A DNA stretch of 64,000 nucleotides from Roseibium polysiphoniae (GCF_014842925.1 NZ_JACYXJ010000007.1:372001-436000); one strand, 5' to 3'. Shown: positions 37,542 to 47,480, counted from the first letter of the stretch. The notes: generated from the sequence alone by a model not told the origin. Numbers and translations are program-made.

Positions 37542-37949
37542 TTATTGATCGTCGCCGGCCAAAGAACGCACCAGATCCACGATCCGGCGGCGGACTTTCG
37601 GGTCCTCGATCCGCACGAAAGCCTTGTTCAGGGACAGGCCTTCCGAAGAGGAGAGGAAGTCGACGACATATGAGGTCGGCTGCGTCTCGCCGAAGCCTTC
37701 TGCTTCTTCCGGTGTGCCTGGTGCATCTTCAAAGAAGAAGGCAACTGGCACTTTCAGGATCGTTGCAATGTGCTGCAGACGGCTGGCGCCGATCCGGTTG
37801 GTACCTTTTTCGTACTTCTGGATCTGCTGGAAGGTGATGCCAAGAGCTTCTCCGAGCTTTTCCTGGCTCATGCCGAGCATCATGCGACGAAGGCGCACGC
37901 GACTACCGACATGAATATCGATGGGGTTGGGAGCCTTTTTACTGGGCAT
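37542..37949 (-). CDS. XRE-family regulator, PraR/PhrR-like
   Basis: 135 residues from ATG 37949 (MPSKKAPNPIDIHVGSRVR). The HTH is at about 18-72: RVRLRRMMLGMSQEKLGEAL, then GITFQQIQKYEKGTNRI. This is the highly conserved Rhizobiales regulator encoded beside metK and lnt. In Rhizobium the PraR/PhrR relatives control quorum sensing, surface and acid responses; its regulon here is unknown. The C terminus (VRRRIVDLVRSLAGDD) is a conserved dimerisation-like helix. It lies 189 bases from lnt and 110 from metK. Confidence 0.92.
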   Translation of the reverse strand: MPSKKAPNPIDIHVGSRVRLRRMMLGMSQEKLGEALGITFQQIQKYEKGTNRIGASRLQHIATILKVPVAFFFEDAPGTPEEAEGFGETQPTSYVVDFLSSSEGLSLNKAFVRIEDPKVRRRIVDLVRSLAGDDQ

Positions 37950-38138
37950 CTGGCGTGTGTCTTTCTTTGTTCTTGCGGCAATACACCACAGTTTCATTCG
38001 CTGAAACGGCGGACAAAGACCCTGGTCCAGTCAGCCCACGAGCACACCCATTCACTCGAAAACCGTTTCTTCTCATTCGCTTACTGGAAGCGATCGTGGG
38101 TTTGTACCACAGGTTGCCCACATACCCAAGGCGAAAAA

Positions 38139-39758
38139 TCAATTTTGACGCGAAGTGCGGTTGTATCGCAAAAACAAGATTAAAATCAGTATCAGGAATT
38201 GCATCGTCAAAAAGATTTTATCTCCATACTTGCTGTAATTTGTTTCCGATAGTTTTCCGGGCAGCTGGCCCGAGAGAATACCACGAATATTAACGGAAAG
38301 TATCCCGGTCGCCCGCCCCTTGGCGTCGAAGATTGCCGACACGCCGGTGTTTGCGGCTCTGACCAGAGGCAAGCCCTGCTCTATCGCGCGCATCGCCGAT
38401 TGCGACACGTGTTGATAGGGACCGGCCGTGTCTCCGAACCAGGCGTCATTCGTCACGTTCAAGAGGAAGTCCGGCCTTGGCCCCTCGGCTGACGCCAGCG
38501 CCGGAAAGATCGCCTCGTAACAGACAAGTGGCAGAAACGACGTTCCGGAAGCGAGGGTCAAAGGCCTGCCGCGAAAGCCCGGTTGAAAGGCACCGGGCGC
38601 AGTGACGAGCGCACGCAAGCCAAGACTGGTGAGCAGATCCTCGAGAGGCAAATACTCGCCAAAGGGAACAAGGTGAACCTTGTCGTAGGCATCGCGCACC
38701 GTGCCATCGCTGCCGAAAAGATAGACGCTGTTGAAGTAGTCGGTTTGACCACCAGCCTCTTCCGCCCGGATTGCGCCGGTGACAAAGGAACTTCTGCCTT
38801 CCACGACGCCGGCGATGCGCACCATTGCCTCAGGCGAGGCCGTCAAAAGAAAGGGCACGGCCGACTCCGGCCAGATCAGCAGGCGCTCAACGCCATCCCG
38901 TTCGTCGCCTTCGAGAGCCTGCTCGCTCAAGGAAATGTAGCGCTCGAAAATGCTGTCCCGGTTTTCGGTCAGCCATTTTTCGGCTTGAGGGATTGCCGGT
39001 TGCACGATCCTCAATTCGGTTGCGGTGTCCTGCGGGTCCTCCAACACAATCAGACGGATCGCACCGAAGAGCACGGTGCCGACCAGGCAGAACGAGCTCA
39101 GCCCGATGATCATCACCTTCTGAACCCGGGCGTTGGTGTCAAAAGCAACGGCAGGGGCTGCCAAGATCAGGATGACCAGCAGGCCAAGTCCGTAGACTCC
39201 AACAACACTCGCCACCTGGGCGAGGATCAGCGTGTCCGAGAATGCGTAGCCAAAGATATTCCAGGGGAACCCCGTCAGCACATGTCCGCGAACATAGTCG
39301 GCGCCCGACAGAACCAATGAGAGCACCAGGACACGGGCAGGACCTTCCGGCCAGAAGCGGGCTGCGATCGCGAGGGCCAAGGCTGGAAAAAGCGCAAGGC
39401 CGACGGGCATTGCGAGCACGGCGAAGGGCATCATCCAGGCGAAGCGGTCACCATCGACCAGAAACGCGCTTCCGATCCACCAGAGGCCAGCCAGGAAATA
39501 GCCGAAGCCAAACCACCAGCCGATGGAGAAACCGGCGACCCAGCGCCGCCTGGTCCCCTGGTTTCCCTGCTCGACCGCGCCATCGAGGAGCCAGACGAGA
39601 GCCGGTAAGGTCAAGGCCAAAACAAACCAGATGCCATAGGGCGGCATCGCGAGGGCAGACAGCAGTCCGGCGCCGAGTGCGAGGCCGCGGCGCCGCCACC
39701 CCCAAGCCAGAAGGCAAGTGTTCGGCAGAACCTGCAAGGCAGCCATCATCCGGTGCAT
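38139..39758 (-). CDS. lnt: Apolipoprotein N-acyltransferase
   Basis: 539 residues; ATG 39758, with ATGs at 39749 and 39746 as alternatives. It transfers the third acyl chain to lipoproteins in the inner membrane. About six N-terminal spans (LALGAGLLSALAMPPYGIW and onward) precede the nitrilase-type domain with the Glu (LIWPESAVPF), Lys (YDKVHLVPFGEYLPLE) and Cys (PLVCYEAIFP) triad, then NVTNDAWFGDTAGPYQH. A final span LTMQFLILILILFL closes the protein. It is encoded after corC, as in most Proteobacteria (77 bases). Confidence 0.95.
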   Translation of the reverse strand: MHRMMAALQVLPNTCLLAWGWRRRGLALGAGLLSALAMPPYGIWFVLALTLPALVWLLDGAVEQGNQGTRRRWVAGFSIGWWFGFGYFLAGLWWIGSAFLVDGDRFAWMMPFAVLAMPVGLALFPALALAIAARFWPEGPARVLVLSLVLSGADYVRGHVLTGFPWNIFGYAFSDTLILAQVASVVGVYGLGLLVILILAAPAVAFDTNARVQKVMIIGLSSFCLVGTVLFGAIRLIVLEDPQDTATELRIVQPAIPQAEKWLTENRDSIFERYISLSEQALEGDERDGVERLLIWPESAVPFLLTASPEAMVRIAGVVEGRSSFVTGAIRAEEAGGQTDYFNSVYLFGSDGTVRDAYDKVHLVPFGEYLPLEDLLTSLGLRALVTAPGAFQPGFRGRPLTLASGTSFLPLVCYEAIFPALASAEGPRPDFLLNVTNDAWFGDTAGPYQHVSQSAMRAIEQGLPLVRAANTGVSAIFDAKGRATGILSVNIRGILSGQLPGKLSETNYSKYGDKIFLTMQFLILILILFLRYNRTSRQN

Positions 39759-39835
39759 ATCGACCCGCGACTCAAATTGAAAAAATCACCCCGGAGCTTT
39801 GCCAATTGGCCGCATGGGGGTCAAGCATTGCCATG

Positions 39836-40978
39836 CTATTCGCTGGACTGCGCTTCACCGTCAACCGGCTGCACGTCCTCGCGCTTCACACGGCGACGCT
39901 GTTCGGTTATCCGGACCTCGGGGCGACGACGGCGAATGCGCAGTCGCTTGATCCTGCGTGGATCGGCGTCGAGAATTTCAAATTCATATCCAGGCACGTC
40001 CGGGACAAGCAGGAGCTCACCGCGCACCGGCACACGCCCGATCGAAACGTAGAGAAGGCCGCCGAGCGTATCCACGTCTTCGCTGGCCTCGCTTGTCTCG
40101 AAGTCGGTCCCGAGTTCGGCACCCAGGTCCTCGAGCGGCATACGCGGATCTGCAATCCACATGCCTTCGCCTGCCGCCTGGAGCATAGCCTCTTCATCTT
40201 CGTCATGTTCGTCTTCGATGTCCCCGACAACCTCTTCAACGAGGTCCTCAAGGGAGACCAGACCGTCCGTGCCGCCGTATTCATCGATCACAAGCGCCAT
40301 CTGAATCCGGTCAGCCTGCATCTTTGCCATCAAGTCCGTTGCCGGCATCGACGGGGGAACAAACAGCAGCTGGCGAACGAGGCCTGCATCCCTCAAGGCA
40401 AGGGAAAGATCCACCTTAGAGAGATCGACCTCAGCGGAGTTGTGCCCTACACCTTCGGCCGCCTCTTCGACTGACTCATCGTCACCGGAAGCATCAGCGG
40501 TGTCCTCATCCTTCGCGTTGGCGACCATCAAGGCCATAAGGTCCTTGATGTGAACCATGCCGCGGGGATCATCGAGCGTATCCTCATAGACCGGCATGCG
40601 CGAATGACCAGAGTCCTGAAAGAGTTCCATCAGGCGGCCAAGCGTGATGCCCGCATCCACCGCCTCAATGTCAGCTCTCGGGATCATGACGTCGTCGACG
40701 CGTAGCTCTCGCAAGCGCAGGATGTTGCCGAGCAGGAGCCGTTCCTCAGGGGAAAACGCCGTGTCGCCACCGGTTTCGCGCGCCAGCTCGTCCTGCAGGT
40801 TCTCACGCAGGCTGCCCGCACCTCTGCGGCCGGTAAACAGGCCGGACAGCTTCCGCCAGATGACCGCTCCTTGCTGCGGCTCGCGCTGCTGTGGGTCCTC
40901 GCCCGCCGGGGCATTGCCTTCGGCCTGTACGGCAGCCGGGGCGTCACTACTTCGTGGCTCTGAGCCTGTCATCGTCAT
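39836..40978 (-). CDS. CBS-domain transporter-associated protein, CorC/TlyC type
   Basis: 380 residues from ATG 40978; a TTG one codon upstream and an ATG two codons downstream are alternatives. Two CBS domains (VDDVMIPRADIEAVDAGITL and onward, MVHIKDLMALMVAN) are followed by a CorC_HlyC domain with YGGTDGLVSLEDLVEEVVGDIEDEHD. It lacks the DUF21 membrane domain. CorC-type proteins bind adenine nucleotides and influence Mg/Co homeostasis. A Glu/Asp-rich insertion (AKDEDTADASGDDESVEEAA, about 180-199) interrupts the space between the CBS motifs. It lies between ybeY (33 bases) and lnt. Confidence 0.92.
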   Translation of the reverse strand: MTMTGSEPRSSDAPAAVQAEGNAPAGEDPQQREPQQGAVIWRKLSGLFTGRRGAGSLRENLQDELARETGGDTAFSPEERLLLGNILRLRELRVDDVMIPRADIEAVDAGITLGRLMELFQDSGHSRMPVYEDTLDDPRGMVHIKDLMALMVANAKDEDTADASGDDESVEEAAEGVGHNSAEVDLSKVDLSLALRDAGLVRQLLFVPPSMPATDLMAKMQADRIQMALVIDEYGGTDGLVSLEDLVEEVVGDIEDEHDEDEEAMLQAAGEGMWIADPRMPLEDLGAELGTDFETSEASEDVDTLGGLLYVSIGRVPVRGELLLVPDVPGYEFEILDADPRRIKRLRIRRRRPEVRITEQRRRVKREDVQPVDGEAQSSE

Positions 40979-41011
40979 CAATCGCCAAATCGCCCTTTTG
41001 ATACAGGGCCC

Positions 41012-41548
41012 TCAATCGTCATCAGCAAGCAGCGGCTTGTCCGCATATGGGTCAGAAATCCCGAGCCCGGCCAGAATTTGCCGTTCGAGACCTTCCATCA
41101 ATTCCGCTTCGTCATTTTCCTGATGATCATAATCAAAAAGATGAAGCATTCCGTGAACAACAAGATGGGAAAGGTGGTGGGAAAATTCAATTCCCAACTC
41201 ATCTGTCTCGCGGCTGATGGTCTCCTGAGCCATCACAATATCACCCATCAGCGGGCCGTATAGATCACCATCGGGCTCGCTGCCAGGAAAGGAAAGAACA
41301 TTCGTCGGCTTGCCCTTGCCGCGCCAGCGTTTGTTCAACTCTTGAACCGCAGCATCGTCGGTAAAAACCAGCGACACTTCCGAGCCGGCAAGTGCTTCGA
41401 CGGGCGCGACCTTGAAGACCGCATCGATCGCGGCATGACACAGGCTGGCGAGTTCATTCTCATCAGGCCAGCTGCCTGCCGCAACCGCTATGTCGATCTG
41501 GAAGTCATCAGGCAGCGCACCTTGCCCCGCCTGCGGCTTGTCATCCAT
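41012..41548 (-). CDS. ybeY: Endoribonuclease YbeY, 16S rRNA maturation
   Basis: 178 residues. A zinc endoribonuclease involved in 16S rRNA 3' end maturation and ribosome quality control. The metal site HLVVHGMLHLFDYDHQ gives the H-x3-H-x5-H pattern near residues 127-141; SLVFTDDAAVQELNKRWRGKGKPTNVLSFP is the conserved upstream block (seen in two adjacent segments). It starts two bases after the phoH stop, so translation is coupled. Confidence 0.95.
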   Translation of the reverse strand: MDDKPQAGQGALPDDFQIDIAVAAGSWPDENELASLCHAAIDAVFKVAPVEALAGSEVSLVFTDDAAVQELNKRWRGKGKPTNVLSFPGSEPDGDLYGPLMGDIVMAQETISRETDELGIEFSHHLSHLVVHGMLHLFDYDHQENDEAELMEGLERQILAGLGISDPYADKPLLADDD

Positions 41549-41550
41549 CG

Positions 41551-42657
41551 TCAGCTATCATCCGCATCATTGGCTGCTCTCGCGGCCTCGCGCGCGTCGT
41601 TGCGACGCTCCTTCGCCTGCGCGGCTTCACGCGACGCGTTGTCATAAGCCGTGACGATCCGTGCAACCAGCTCATGGCGAACGACATCCGCCTCTGTGAA
41701 CTGCACATGGGCCACGCCCTCGACCCCGGCCAAGAGCGACAAGGATTCACGCAAGCCGGACGTCTGGCCCGGTGGCAAATCCACCTGGCTAGGATCGCCC
41801 GTCACGATCATCTTGGAGCCTTCACCCAGACGCGTCAGGAACATTTTCATCTGCATCGATGTGGTGTTCTGAGCCTCATCGAGAAGCACGACCGCATTGG
41901 AGAGCGTTCGTCCACGCATAAAGGCCAGCGGCGCGACCTCGATCATGCCTGACTGCAAGCCACGGTCGACCTTTTCGGGCGGCATCATCTCGTAGAGAGC
42001 GTCATAGAGCGGGCGAAGGTAGGGATCCACCTTCTCCTTCATGTCGCCGGGCAGGAAGCCGAGGCGTTCGCCAGCTTCAACCGCAGGACGGGAGAGGATC
42101 AACCGGGTCGCATCACCGCGTTCGATCAGCGCCGCAGCATAGGCAACCGCCAAAAAGGTTTTGCCGGTTCCTGCAGGTCCGGTCCCGAACACCAGATCCG
42201 CACGGTCCATCGACCGGATATAAGCGTCCTGTGTCGGCGTGCGGGCCACGATGGTCTTGCGCCGGGTCGAGACCTGGGCAAAAGCCAATCTGGATTTGGG
42301 CTCCAGCGTAGGAAGTGGCAGTTGAGCATCCGCAGCCGCGGCCATGCGCAAGGCACCATCGACATCGCCTGGATGGATGTCATGTCCCTGCTGCAGACGC
42401 TGGTAGAGCGCTTCCAGCGCGTTGCGCGCCTGGGCACAGCCAGCCTGCGAGCCCTTCAGGGTGACCTGATTGCCTCTGGCGATGGCGTCAACGCCCAGCT
42501 TTTGCTCGATGAGTGCGAGGTTCTGGTCAAATTGACCAAAGAGATCGCCGATCAGCCTGTTGTCTTCAAACGCTAGAACGATGTGCGTCATGTCCGAGGC
42601 CGTAGCCGCTGCCTGTTCCGGACCCTTGCGAGCCGAAGATTGGCTGTCACGCGTCAA
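41551..42657 (-). CDS. phoH: PhoH-family ATPase
   Basis: 368 residues from TTG at 42657, chosen because the strong ribosome-binding site AAGGAGG stands six bases upstream; it overlaps the end of miaB by 11 bases. The ATG at 42591 ([10 protein letters not shown]) lacks such a site. A KH-like N-terminal part ([20 protein letters not shown]) precedes the ATPase: Walker [16 protein letters not shown] near residue 160, and [10 protein letters not shown] as Walker B. PhoH ATPases work with YbeY, the next gene, in RNA metabolism. The last residues are rich in Ala and Arg. Confidence 0.93.
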   Translation of the reverse strand: MTRDSQSSARKGPEQAAATASDMTHIVLAFEDNRLIGDLFGQFDQNLALIEQKLGVDAIARGNQVTLKGSQAGCAQARNALEALYQRLQQGHDIHPGDVDGALRMAAAADAQLPLPTLEPKSRLAFAQVSTRRKTIVARTPTQDAYIRSMDRADLVFGTGPAGTGKTFLAVAYAAALIERGDATRLILSRPAVEAGERLGFLPGDMKEKVDPYLRPLYDALYEMMPPEKVDRGLQSGMIEVAPLAFMRGRTLSNAVVLLDEAQNTTSMQMKMFLTRLGEGSKMIVTGDPSQVDLPPGQTSGLRESLSLLAGVEGVAHVQFTEADVVRHELVARIVTAYDNASREAAQAKERRNDAREAARAANDADDS

Positions 42658-44116
42658 ATGCCGCCTCCTTGATGGCGTCGTGGGAAGACCCATTGGAAGC
42701 ATGATGCCCTGCAACAAGCCGCCCGAACAGCGAATTGCTTCCGATCTCGACGATTTCCACCGCTTGTATCGTTCCGATCAGCGCCTCGGGCGCATCAACC
42801 GGCACGGGCTGTAGCCATGGCGACTTGCCGACGAGCTGCCCGGGGTTCCGACCCTTGCGTTCAAACAAGACATCACAAGTCATGCCCAGACGCGATGCGT
42901 TGAAGGCTGTCTGCTGGCTGGCGACAAGGGCCTGAAGTTCTGCAAGTCTCGCGCCTTTGACTTCCTCGGGCACCTGATCAGCCATGGTTGCTCCGGGGGT
43001 GCCCGGCCGTTGGCTGTATTTGAACGAGAAGGCCGAGCCGTATTCCACCCGGCGGATCAGATCCATCGTGTCCTCGAAATCCTGATCCGTCTCTCCCGGG
43101 AAGCCGACGATGAAATCGCAGGACATGGCGATATCCGGACTTGCCTCGCGGATCCGGTCGATCAGGCGAAAGTACTCGTCCCGCGTATGCTTGCGGTTCA
43201 TGGCAGCGAGGATCTTGTCGGATCCGGACTGAACCGGCAGATGCAGATAGGGCATCAGCGTCTTGAGGTCCCGGTGCGCATCAATCAGCTCGTCATCCAT
43301 GTCGCGGGGATGGCTAGTGGTGTAGCGCAGGCGGTCCAGACCATCGATTTCCGACAGACGTCTGAGAAGTCTGCCAAGCCCCCAGGTCTTTCCATCCGGG
43401 GCTTCGCCGTGCCAACCATTGACGTTCTGGCCGAGCAGCGTGATCTCGCGCACGCCGCCAGCCGCCATCTGCTCCGCTTCGGCAACGATCTGCGCGACCG
43501 ACCGGGAGACTTCCGCGCCACGGGTATACGGCACGACACAGAAGGTGCAAAACTTGTCGCAACCCTCCTGAACCGTCAGGAAGGCCGCCGGTGGGCGTTT
43601 TTGAACAGGGCGAGCAGCCCTTTCGGACAGGTGCTCGAACTTGGCATCGATGTCGAACTCGGTTTCGACAACCTTTTTGCCCGACGCAGCCTCTTCAAGA
43701 AGTTTGGGCAGGCGATGATAGCTCTGAGGGCCGAAAACCATGTCGACGATCGGTGCGCGGCGGGAAATCTCCTCGCCTTCGGCCTGCGCAACGCAGCCGG
43801 CGACCCCGACCATCATATCCTTGCCCGCCAGGGCACGCTCTTCCTTCACCTTCCGGATCCGGCCTAGTTCGGAATAGACCTTCTCAGCCGCCTTTTCTCG
43901 GATGTGGCAGGTGTTGAGAATAACCAGATCCGCGTCGGCCAGGTCTTCGGTCACTGAATAGCCTTGCGGCGCCAGCACATCGTTCATGCGCTCGCTGTCA
44001 TAGACGTTCATCTGGCAGCCATATGTGCGCGTAAAAACCTTGCGCTTGGGCGGGTCGGCTTTCGCGTTGGCGGCGCCGGCGGCATCCGCCACTTCAATAT
44101 CCAGACGATCGGTCAT
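42647..44116 (-). CDS. miaB: tRNA-2-methylthio-N6-dimethylallyladenosine synthase
   Basis: 489 residues. The radical-SAM methylthiotransferase modifies i6A37 of tRNAs to ms2i6A. The N-terminal UPF0004 domain binds the auxiliary Fe-S cluster ([14 protein letters not shown], Cys34). The radical SAM domain has [17 protein letters not shown] near residue 190 and [20 protein letters not shown]. The C-terminal TRAM domain ends the enzyme ([20 protein letters not shown]). A tail of about 30 residues beyond TRAM is typical of the alphaproteobacterial form. It is upstream of, and overlaps, phoH. Confidence 0.96.
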   Translation of the reverse strand: MTDRLDIEVADAAGAANAKADPPKRKVFTRTYGCQMNVYDSERMNDVLAPQGYSVTEDLADADLVILNTCHIREKAAEKVYSELGRIRKVKEERALAGKDMMVGVAGCVAQAEGEEISRRAPIVDMVFGPQSYHRLPKLLEEAASGKKVVETEFDIDAKFEHLSERAARPVQKRPPAAFLTVQEGCDKFCTFCVVPYTRGAEVSRSVAQIVAEAEQMAAGGVREITLLGQNVNGWHGEAPDGKTWGLGRLLRRLSEIDGLDRLRYTTSHPRDMDDELIDAHRDLKTLMPYLHLPVQSGSDKILAAMNRKHTRDEYFRLIDRIREASPDIAMSCDFIVGFPGETDQDFEDTMDLIRRVEYGSAFSFKYSQRPGTPGATMADQVPEEVKGARLAELQALVASQQTAFNASRLGMTCDVLFERKGRNPGQLVGKSPWLQPVPVDAPEALIGTIQAVEIVEIGSNSLFGRLVAGHHASNGSSHDAIKEAAFDA

Positions 44117-44253
44117 TCATTCCTCAGCACCGGTTCCACGAGCCGACATGGGCTCGCGGTCAGCGGTAAAATTCAATGGAGTGGCGGCAACGGTCTCAAC
44201 TGGCATATGCGCTCTAAGCGTGCCGAAACAAGTCCGGACTGGCACCACTGTCT

Positions 44254-45114
44254 TCAGCCGCCAGCTTTAGCGGGTTTTGGGTCGCTTGAGAATAGCGCAG
44301 AGTCAGAGATATCGGACGTTTTGAGAAGATCTACCGCGCCCCGGCGCAGGGATGCGACCGTCATTGCGCGAACTTGTTCTTCCAATTGCCGCGTGAGAGC
44401 CTTCCGGTCCGTCGTGGACGTGACAAGAACAGGCTCTCCCCATGTCACCACAACATCAAGCGCGCCCTCGGTGAAAACACCCCAGAGGTGACCAGCCAGC
44501 TCCATATCCCCATACCAGGCGACATGAGGCCGGAATTGCCGTCCCATCGGCAGGCCGTGAAGGGAATGATAGGCAACAGACAGGGGCTGAACCCAGACCT
44601 CGCCATCCTCATCCAGCGCTCGCGTCGCAGCTCCCAGCAGCGCCGAACGAAATGGCAGCACGCCATTGCCATCATTTGAGGTGCCTTCAGCGAAGAGAAC
44701 CATCGCGTCGCCCTGTGCCATGCGTTCTGCAATGGCGTCGGCGACCTTTCCCGTATCAGTGCGGCGGGTGCGGTTGACGAAAACTGTCCGCTGCAATTTT
44801 GCGAAAAGCCCGAAAATCGGCCAGCCAGCGACTTCGGACTTGGCGATGAAGGACAGGGGCATGAGTGAGCCAACGACGGTGATATCAACCCATGACGCAT
44901 GGTTCGCGGTGACCAGCAAGGGACGGCTGCGTTCGGGTGCACCGACCTGCTGCACCCTTATTCCGACCAGGCGTGTTGCAACGCGGTGCCAGAGATGCGG
45001 CAACTTGCGCTGAAGGGGATGGCCCAACCTGACCGCCAGCCATTGCGGCGGGATCAATGCAACGGAGACGACCGTGAGGGCGAAAATCGCCCAGATTGCC
45101 TTAATCCGAGCCAT
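44254..45114 (-). CDS. plsC: 1-acyl-sn-glycerol-3-phosphate acyltransferase
   Basis: 286 residues from ATG 45114 (MARIKAIWAIFALTVVS), overlapping the end of the fur-type gene by 14 bases. It acylates lysophosphatidic acid in phospholipid synthesis at the inner membrane. An N-terminal membrane span is followed by the NHASWVD catalytic block (H-x4-D), then VNRTRRTDT and the FAEGTSNDGN block, where the usual EGTR is EGTS. It is the alphaproteobacterial homologue that lies between fur and miaB. Confidence 0.92.
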   Translation of the reverse strand: MARIKAIWAIFALTVVSVALIPPQWLAVRLGHPLQRKLPHLWHRVATRLVGIRVQQVGAPERSRPLLVTANHASWVDITVVGSLMPLSFIAKSEVAGWPIFGLFAKLQRTVFVNRTRRTDTGKVADAIAERMAQGDAMVLFAEGTSNDGNGVLPFRSALLGAATRALDEDGEVWVQPLSVAYHSLHGLPMGRQFRPHVAWYGDMELAGHLWGVFTEGALDVVVTWGEPVLVTSTTDRKALTRQLEEQVRAMTVASLRRGAVDLLKTSDISDSALFSSDPKPAKAGG

Positions 45115-45556
45115 CACCCTTGTCCGGCCCCTCTGATTTCAGCGGAACGCCATAAAGCTCAAGTCTGTGATCGACGAGTTTGTATCCCAGCTTTTGGGCA
45201 ATGAACTCCTGCAGGGCCTCGATGTCCTCATTGCGGAACTCGATGACTTGGCCCGACCTCAGATCGATCAGATGGTCGTGATGCTCGTCCGGCACTGTTT
45301 CATATCTGGACCGCCCGTCGCGGAAATCATGCCTTTCGATCATACCCGCATCTTCGAAGAGCTTGACCGTCCGATAGACCGTGGAAATCGAAATACGCGA
45401 GTCTATGGCGACTGCCCGGCGATACAATTCCTCAACGTCAGGATGCTCGTTGGAGGCGTCCTCAATGACGGAGGCAATCACGCGGCGTTGCTCTGTCATG
45501 CGCATGCCCTTGGCCACGCATTGTTCCGCAAGCGTCGATTGCTGCTCTTCCGTCAT
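45101..45556 (-). CDS. fur: Fur-family metalloregulator (Fur/Mur type)
   Basis: 151 residues from ATG 45556 (MTEEQQSTLAEQC). Winged helix with RMTEQRRVIASVIEDASNEHPDVEELY and the recognition segment SRISISTVYRTVKLFEDAG. The dimerisation domain carries metal ligands in PDEHHDHLIDL and EFRNEDIEALQE. No C-terminal Cys pairs for structural zinc are seen. In many Rhizobiales the orthologue at this locus acts as the manganese-responsive Mur rather than as an iron regulator, with iron handled by RirA and Irr; which applies here cannot be decided from sequence alone. Confidence 0.93.
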   Translation of the reverse strand: MTEEQQSTLAEQCVAKGMRMTEQRRVIASVIEDASNEHPDVEELYRRAVAIDSRISISTVYRTVKLFEDAGMIERHDFRDGRSRYETVPDEHHDHLIDLRSGQVIEFRNEDIEALQEFIAQKLGYKLVDHRLELYGVPLKSEGPDKGDGSD

Positions 45557-45599
45557 ACTCACCCGAAACCCGATCACCAATTAGAGAACAGGTCAGCGA

Positions 45600-46088
45600 T
45601 TAAAGAAGATCGACGCGCATGACAAGCGCGGTTCCATCTCCGTCACCAGACCGGTAGTAGCCTTTGCGTTCCCCCACTTTGCGGAAACCGCGGCCCTTGT
45701 AAAGCCGCAAGGCCGCCTCATTGGCGGCATCGACTTCCAGGAACAGGCACTCACAACGGTCTCCGTAGAGCCGGAACATCGCCTGGTGCAAGAGAGACCC
45801 GGCGAGACCTCGACCGCGGCACTTCGGGTCAACAGCGATGGTCAGTATCTCGGCTTCCCCGGCAACAGAACGAATGAGAATGAAGCCCATTGGCTTGCGT
45901 GTTCCGAAGGGATTGGCACGCCGGATCACCAGCGCAAAAACACCACTTTGACCGAGAAGCCGCGCCAGTTCCTCTTCACCCCAGCCATGACCAAAAGAGG
46001 CGCTGTGTATCTCGGCAAGCTGCGGCAGATCTTCGTCCACCACCTCTTCCACGACAGGAGGTTCAGGTCTGGACCACCAGTAGCTCAT
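45600..46088 (-). CDS. rimI: Ribosomal-protein-alanine N-acetyltransferase RimI-like
   Basis: 162 residues, GNAT fold. The acetyl-CoA-binding loop PKCRGRGLAGSLLHQAM matches the V-x-x-x-x-R/Q-G-x-G/A pattern; FLEVDAANEAALRLYKGRGFRKVGERKGYY is the conserved RimI C-terminal block (here as two segments). It probably acetylates the N terminus of S18 or other proteins. Its ATG overlaps the tsaB TGA by four bases (ATGA). A GNAT partner adjacent to tsaB is conserved across bacteria. Confidence 0.92.
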   Translation of the reverse strand: MSYWWSRPEPPVVEEVVDEDLPQLAEIHSASFGHGWGEEELARLLGQSGVFALVIRRANPFGTRKPMGFILIRSVAGEAEILTIAVDPKCRGRGLAGSLLHQAMFRLYGDRCECLFLEVDAANEAALRLYKGRGFRKVGERKGYYRSGDGDGTALVMRVDLL

Positions 46089-46768
46089 TTGCGCTCGATC
46101 CTGCCCTTTTTCTGAGGTGTGGCGTCTGGCGGACGGAGGTAGAGCGGCGCAGCAGTGGCCGATTTCGGATCCGTCACCATTCCAAGACGCGCGACCTCGG
46201 CAATATCGGGGTAGGCCATCTCATTCTCGATGATGTCGTCTCCCCGGCGCAGGGCCTCCGCAACCTTGCGCGCGGCCGATCCCGCCAGCCGCAGCTCGCC
46301 CGGCAGAGCTTCCTGCAGGTCCGTGAGTGTCTGGACACCCGCTTCGCCTGCAATGTTACCCGACGCATCAAAAAGCTGGCAATAAACCTCATCCCCCTTG
46401 CCATCGAGCGCCACGAGCAGTGACGATGCCACCTTGGTTTCGCACGGCACGCGCGACCGCGCGATGGCTGCAAGGGTCGTGACGCCAACGACAGGTTTTT
46501 CGAGAACAAGCCCAAAACCCTTGGCGACAGACAGCCCGACCCGCAGGCCGGTAAAACTCCCGGGACCCGTCGTCACGATCACACGGTCAAGGTCAGTGAA
46601 GGCGGTGGATGATTCAGCCATGACCTCGCCGATCATGCTCATGAGACGCTCGGCGTGGCCTCTGCCGATCTCTTCGGCACGCTGGATCTGGCAGGGGTTC
46701 TCGTCGCTGTCGTCAAGGACGGCAACGGCACAATTGGCAAGAGCGGTATCGATAGCTAGTACGCGCAT
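46085..46768 (-). CDS. tsaB: tRNA threonylcarbamoyladenosine biosynthesis protein TsaB
   Basis: 227 residues. TsaB forms the TsaBDE complex that attaches threonylcarbamoyl to A37 of ANN-decoding tRNAs. The actin-like fold starts with VLAIDTALANCAVAVL, followed by GRGHAERLMSMIGEVM and VTTGPGSFTGLRVGLSVAKG, the most conserved block. It is the first gene of the run rimI-fur-plsC-miaB-phoH-ybeY-corC-lnt, most of which concerns tRNA or rRNA modification. Confidence 0.96.
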   Translation of the reverse strand: MRVLAIDTALANCAVAVLDDSDENPCQIQRAEEIGRGHAERLMSMIGEVMAESSTAFTDLDRVIVTTGPGSFTGLRVGLSVAKGFGLVLEKPVVGVTTLAAIARSRVPCETKVASSLLVALDGKGDEVYCQLFDASGNIAGEAGVQTLTDLQEALPGELRLAGSAARKVAEALRRGDDIIENEMAYPDIAEVARLGMVTDPKSATAAPLYLRPPDATPQKKGRIERK

Positions 46769-46874
46769 GATGGCTCCGGCTTAGCTGCCACGAGGCGTTC
46801 TGTCGAGCTGCGCTTTGGACTTACCCCAAAGGTTGGGCTTGCAGCCCGCTGCCTGGCAGCGCCTCCAAAACGAC

Positions 46875-46901
46875 AAAAGCCCGGCGCAACGGCCGGGCTT
46901 T
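46875..46901 (-). terminator. Terminator downstream of nfuA
   Basis: A 10-base perfect stem AAAGCCCGGC / GCCGGGCTTT with a 6-base loop, on the minus strand 22 bases after the nfuA stop, followed by TTTTG. Confidence 0.88.
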
Positions 46902-46922
46902 CAAATGTCGGTCTGCGAACGA

Positions 46923-47480
46923 TCAGATCGGGCGTACTTCTTCAACTTCCGGCACGAAATGCTTCAGAAGATTCTGAATGCCATGCTGGAGTGTTGCCGT
47001 CGAGGACGGGCAGCCCGCACAGGCGCCGCGCATGGAAAGGTAGACAATGCCTTCCTTGAAGCCCTTGAAGGTTATGTCACCGCCATCCTGGGCAACGGCA
47101 GGACGAACGCGGGTTTCAAGCAAATCCTTGATAACCGTGACCGTTTCCTCGTCACCGTCGTCGAAGAATTCACCTTCTTCGGTATCTTCGCTCTGCCCCG
47201 AAGCCATCACCGGCTGTCCGGACATGAACTGTTCCATAATCGCACCGAGAATCGCCGGCTTCATGTGCTGCCAGTCGGTTTCGTCCTTCGTCACCGTGAT
47301 GAAGTCGTGGCCAAAGAAAATCGCGCTCACACCAGGGATCTGAAACAGCTTCTCGGCGAGCGGCGAAGCGCCGGCGTCTGCCGCGGAGCGGAAATCATAA
47401 GTCCCTTCAGCCAGCACGACACGGCCCGGAAGGAATTTCAGCGTTGCCGGATTCGGCGTTGCTTCGGTCTGAATAAACAT
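46923..47480 (-). CDS. nfuA: NifU-like Fe-S scaffold/carrier protein
   Basis: 185 residues. The N-terminal Nfu_N domain (MFIQTEATPNPATLKFLPGR, about 1-88) joins, by an acidic linker (SEDTEEGEFFDDGDEE), a C-terminal NifU domain. The cluster-binding CxxC is in GACAGCPSSTATLQHGI. It delivers 4Fe-4S clusters to client enzymes; MiaB, encoded nearby, belongs to a known class of clients. It is transcribed alone, with its own terminator. Confidence 0.95.
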   Translation of the reverse strand: MFIQTEATPNPATLKFLPGRVVLAEGTYDFRSAADAGASPLAEKLFQIPGVSAIFFGHDFITVTKDETDWQHMKPAILGAIMEQFMSGQPVMASGQSEDTEEGEFFDDGDEETVTVIKDLLETRVRPAVAQDGGDITFKGFKEGIVYLSMRGACAGCPSSTATLQHGIQNLLKHFVPEVEEVRPI

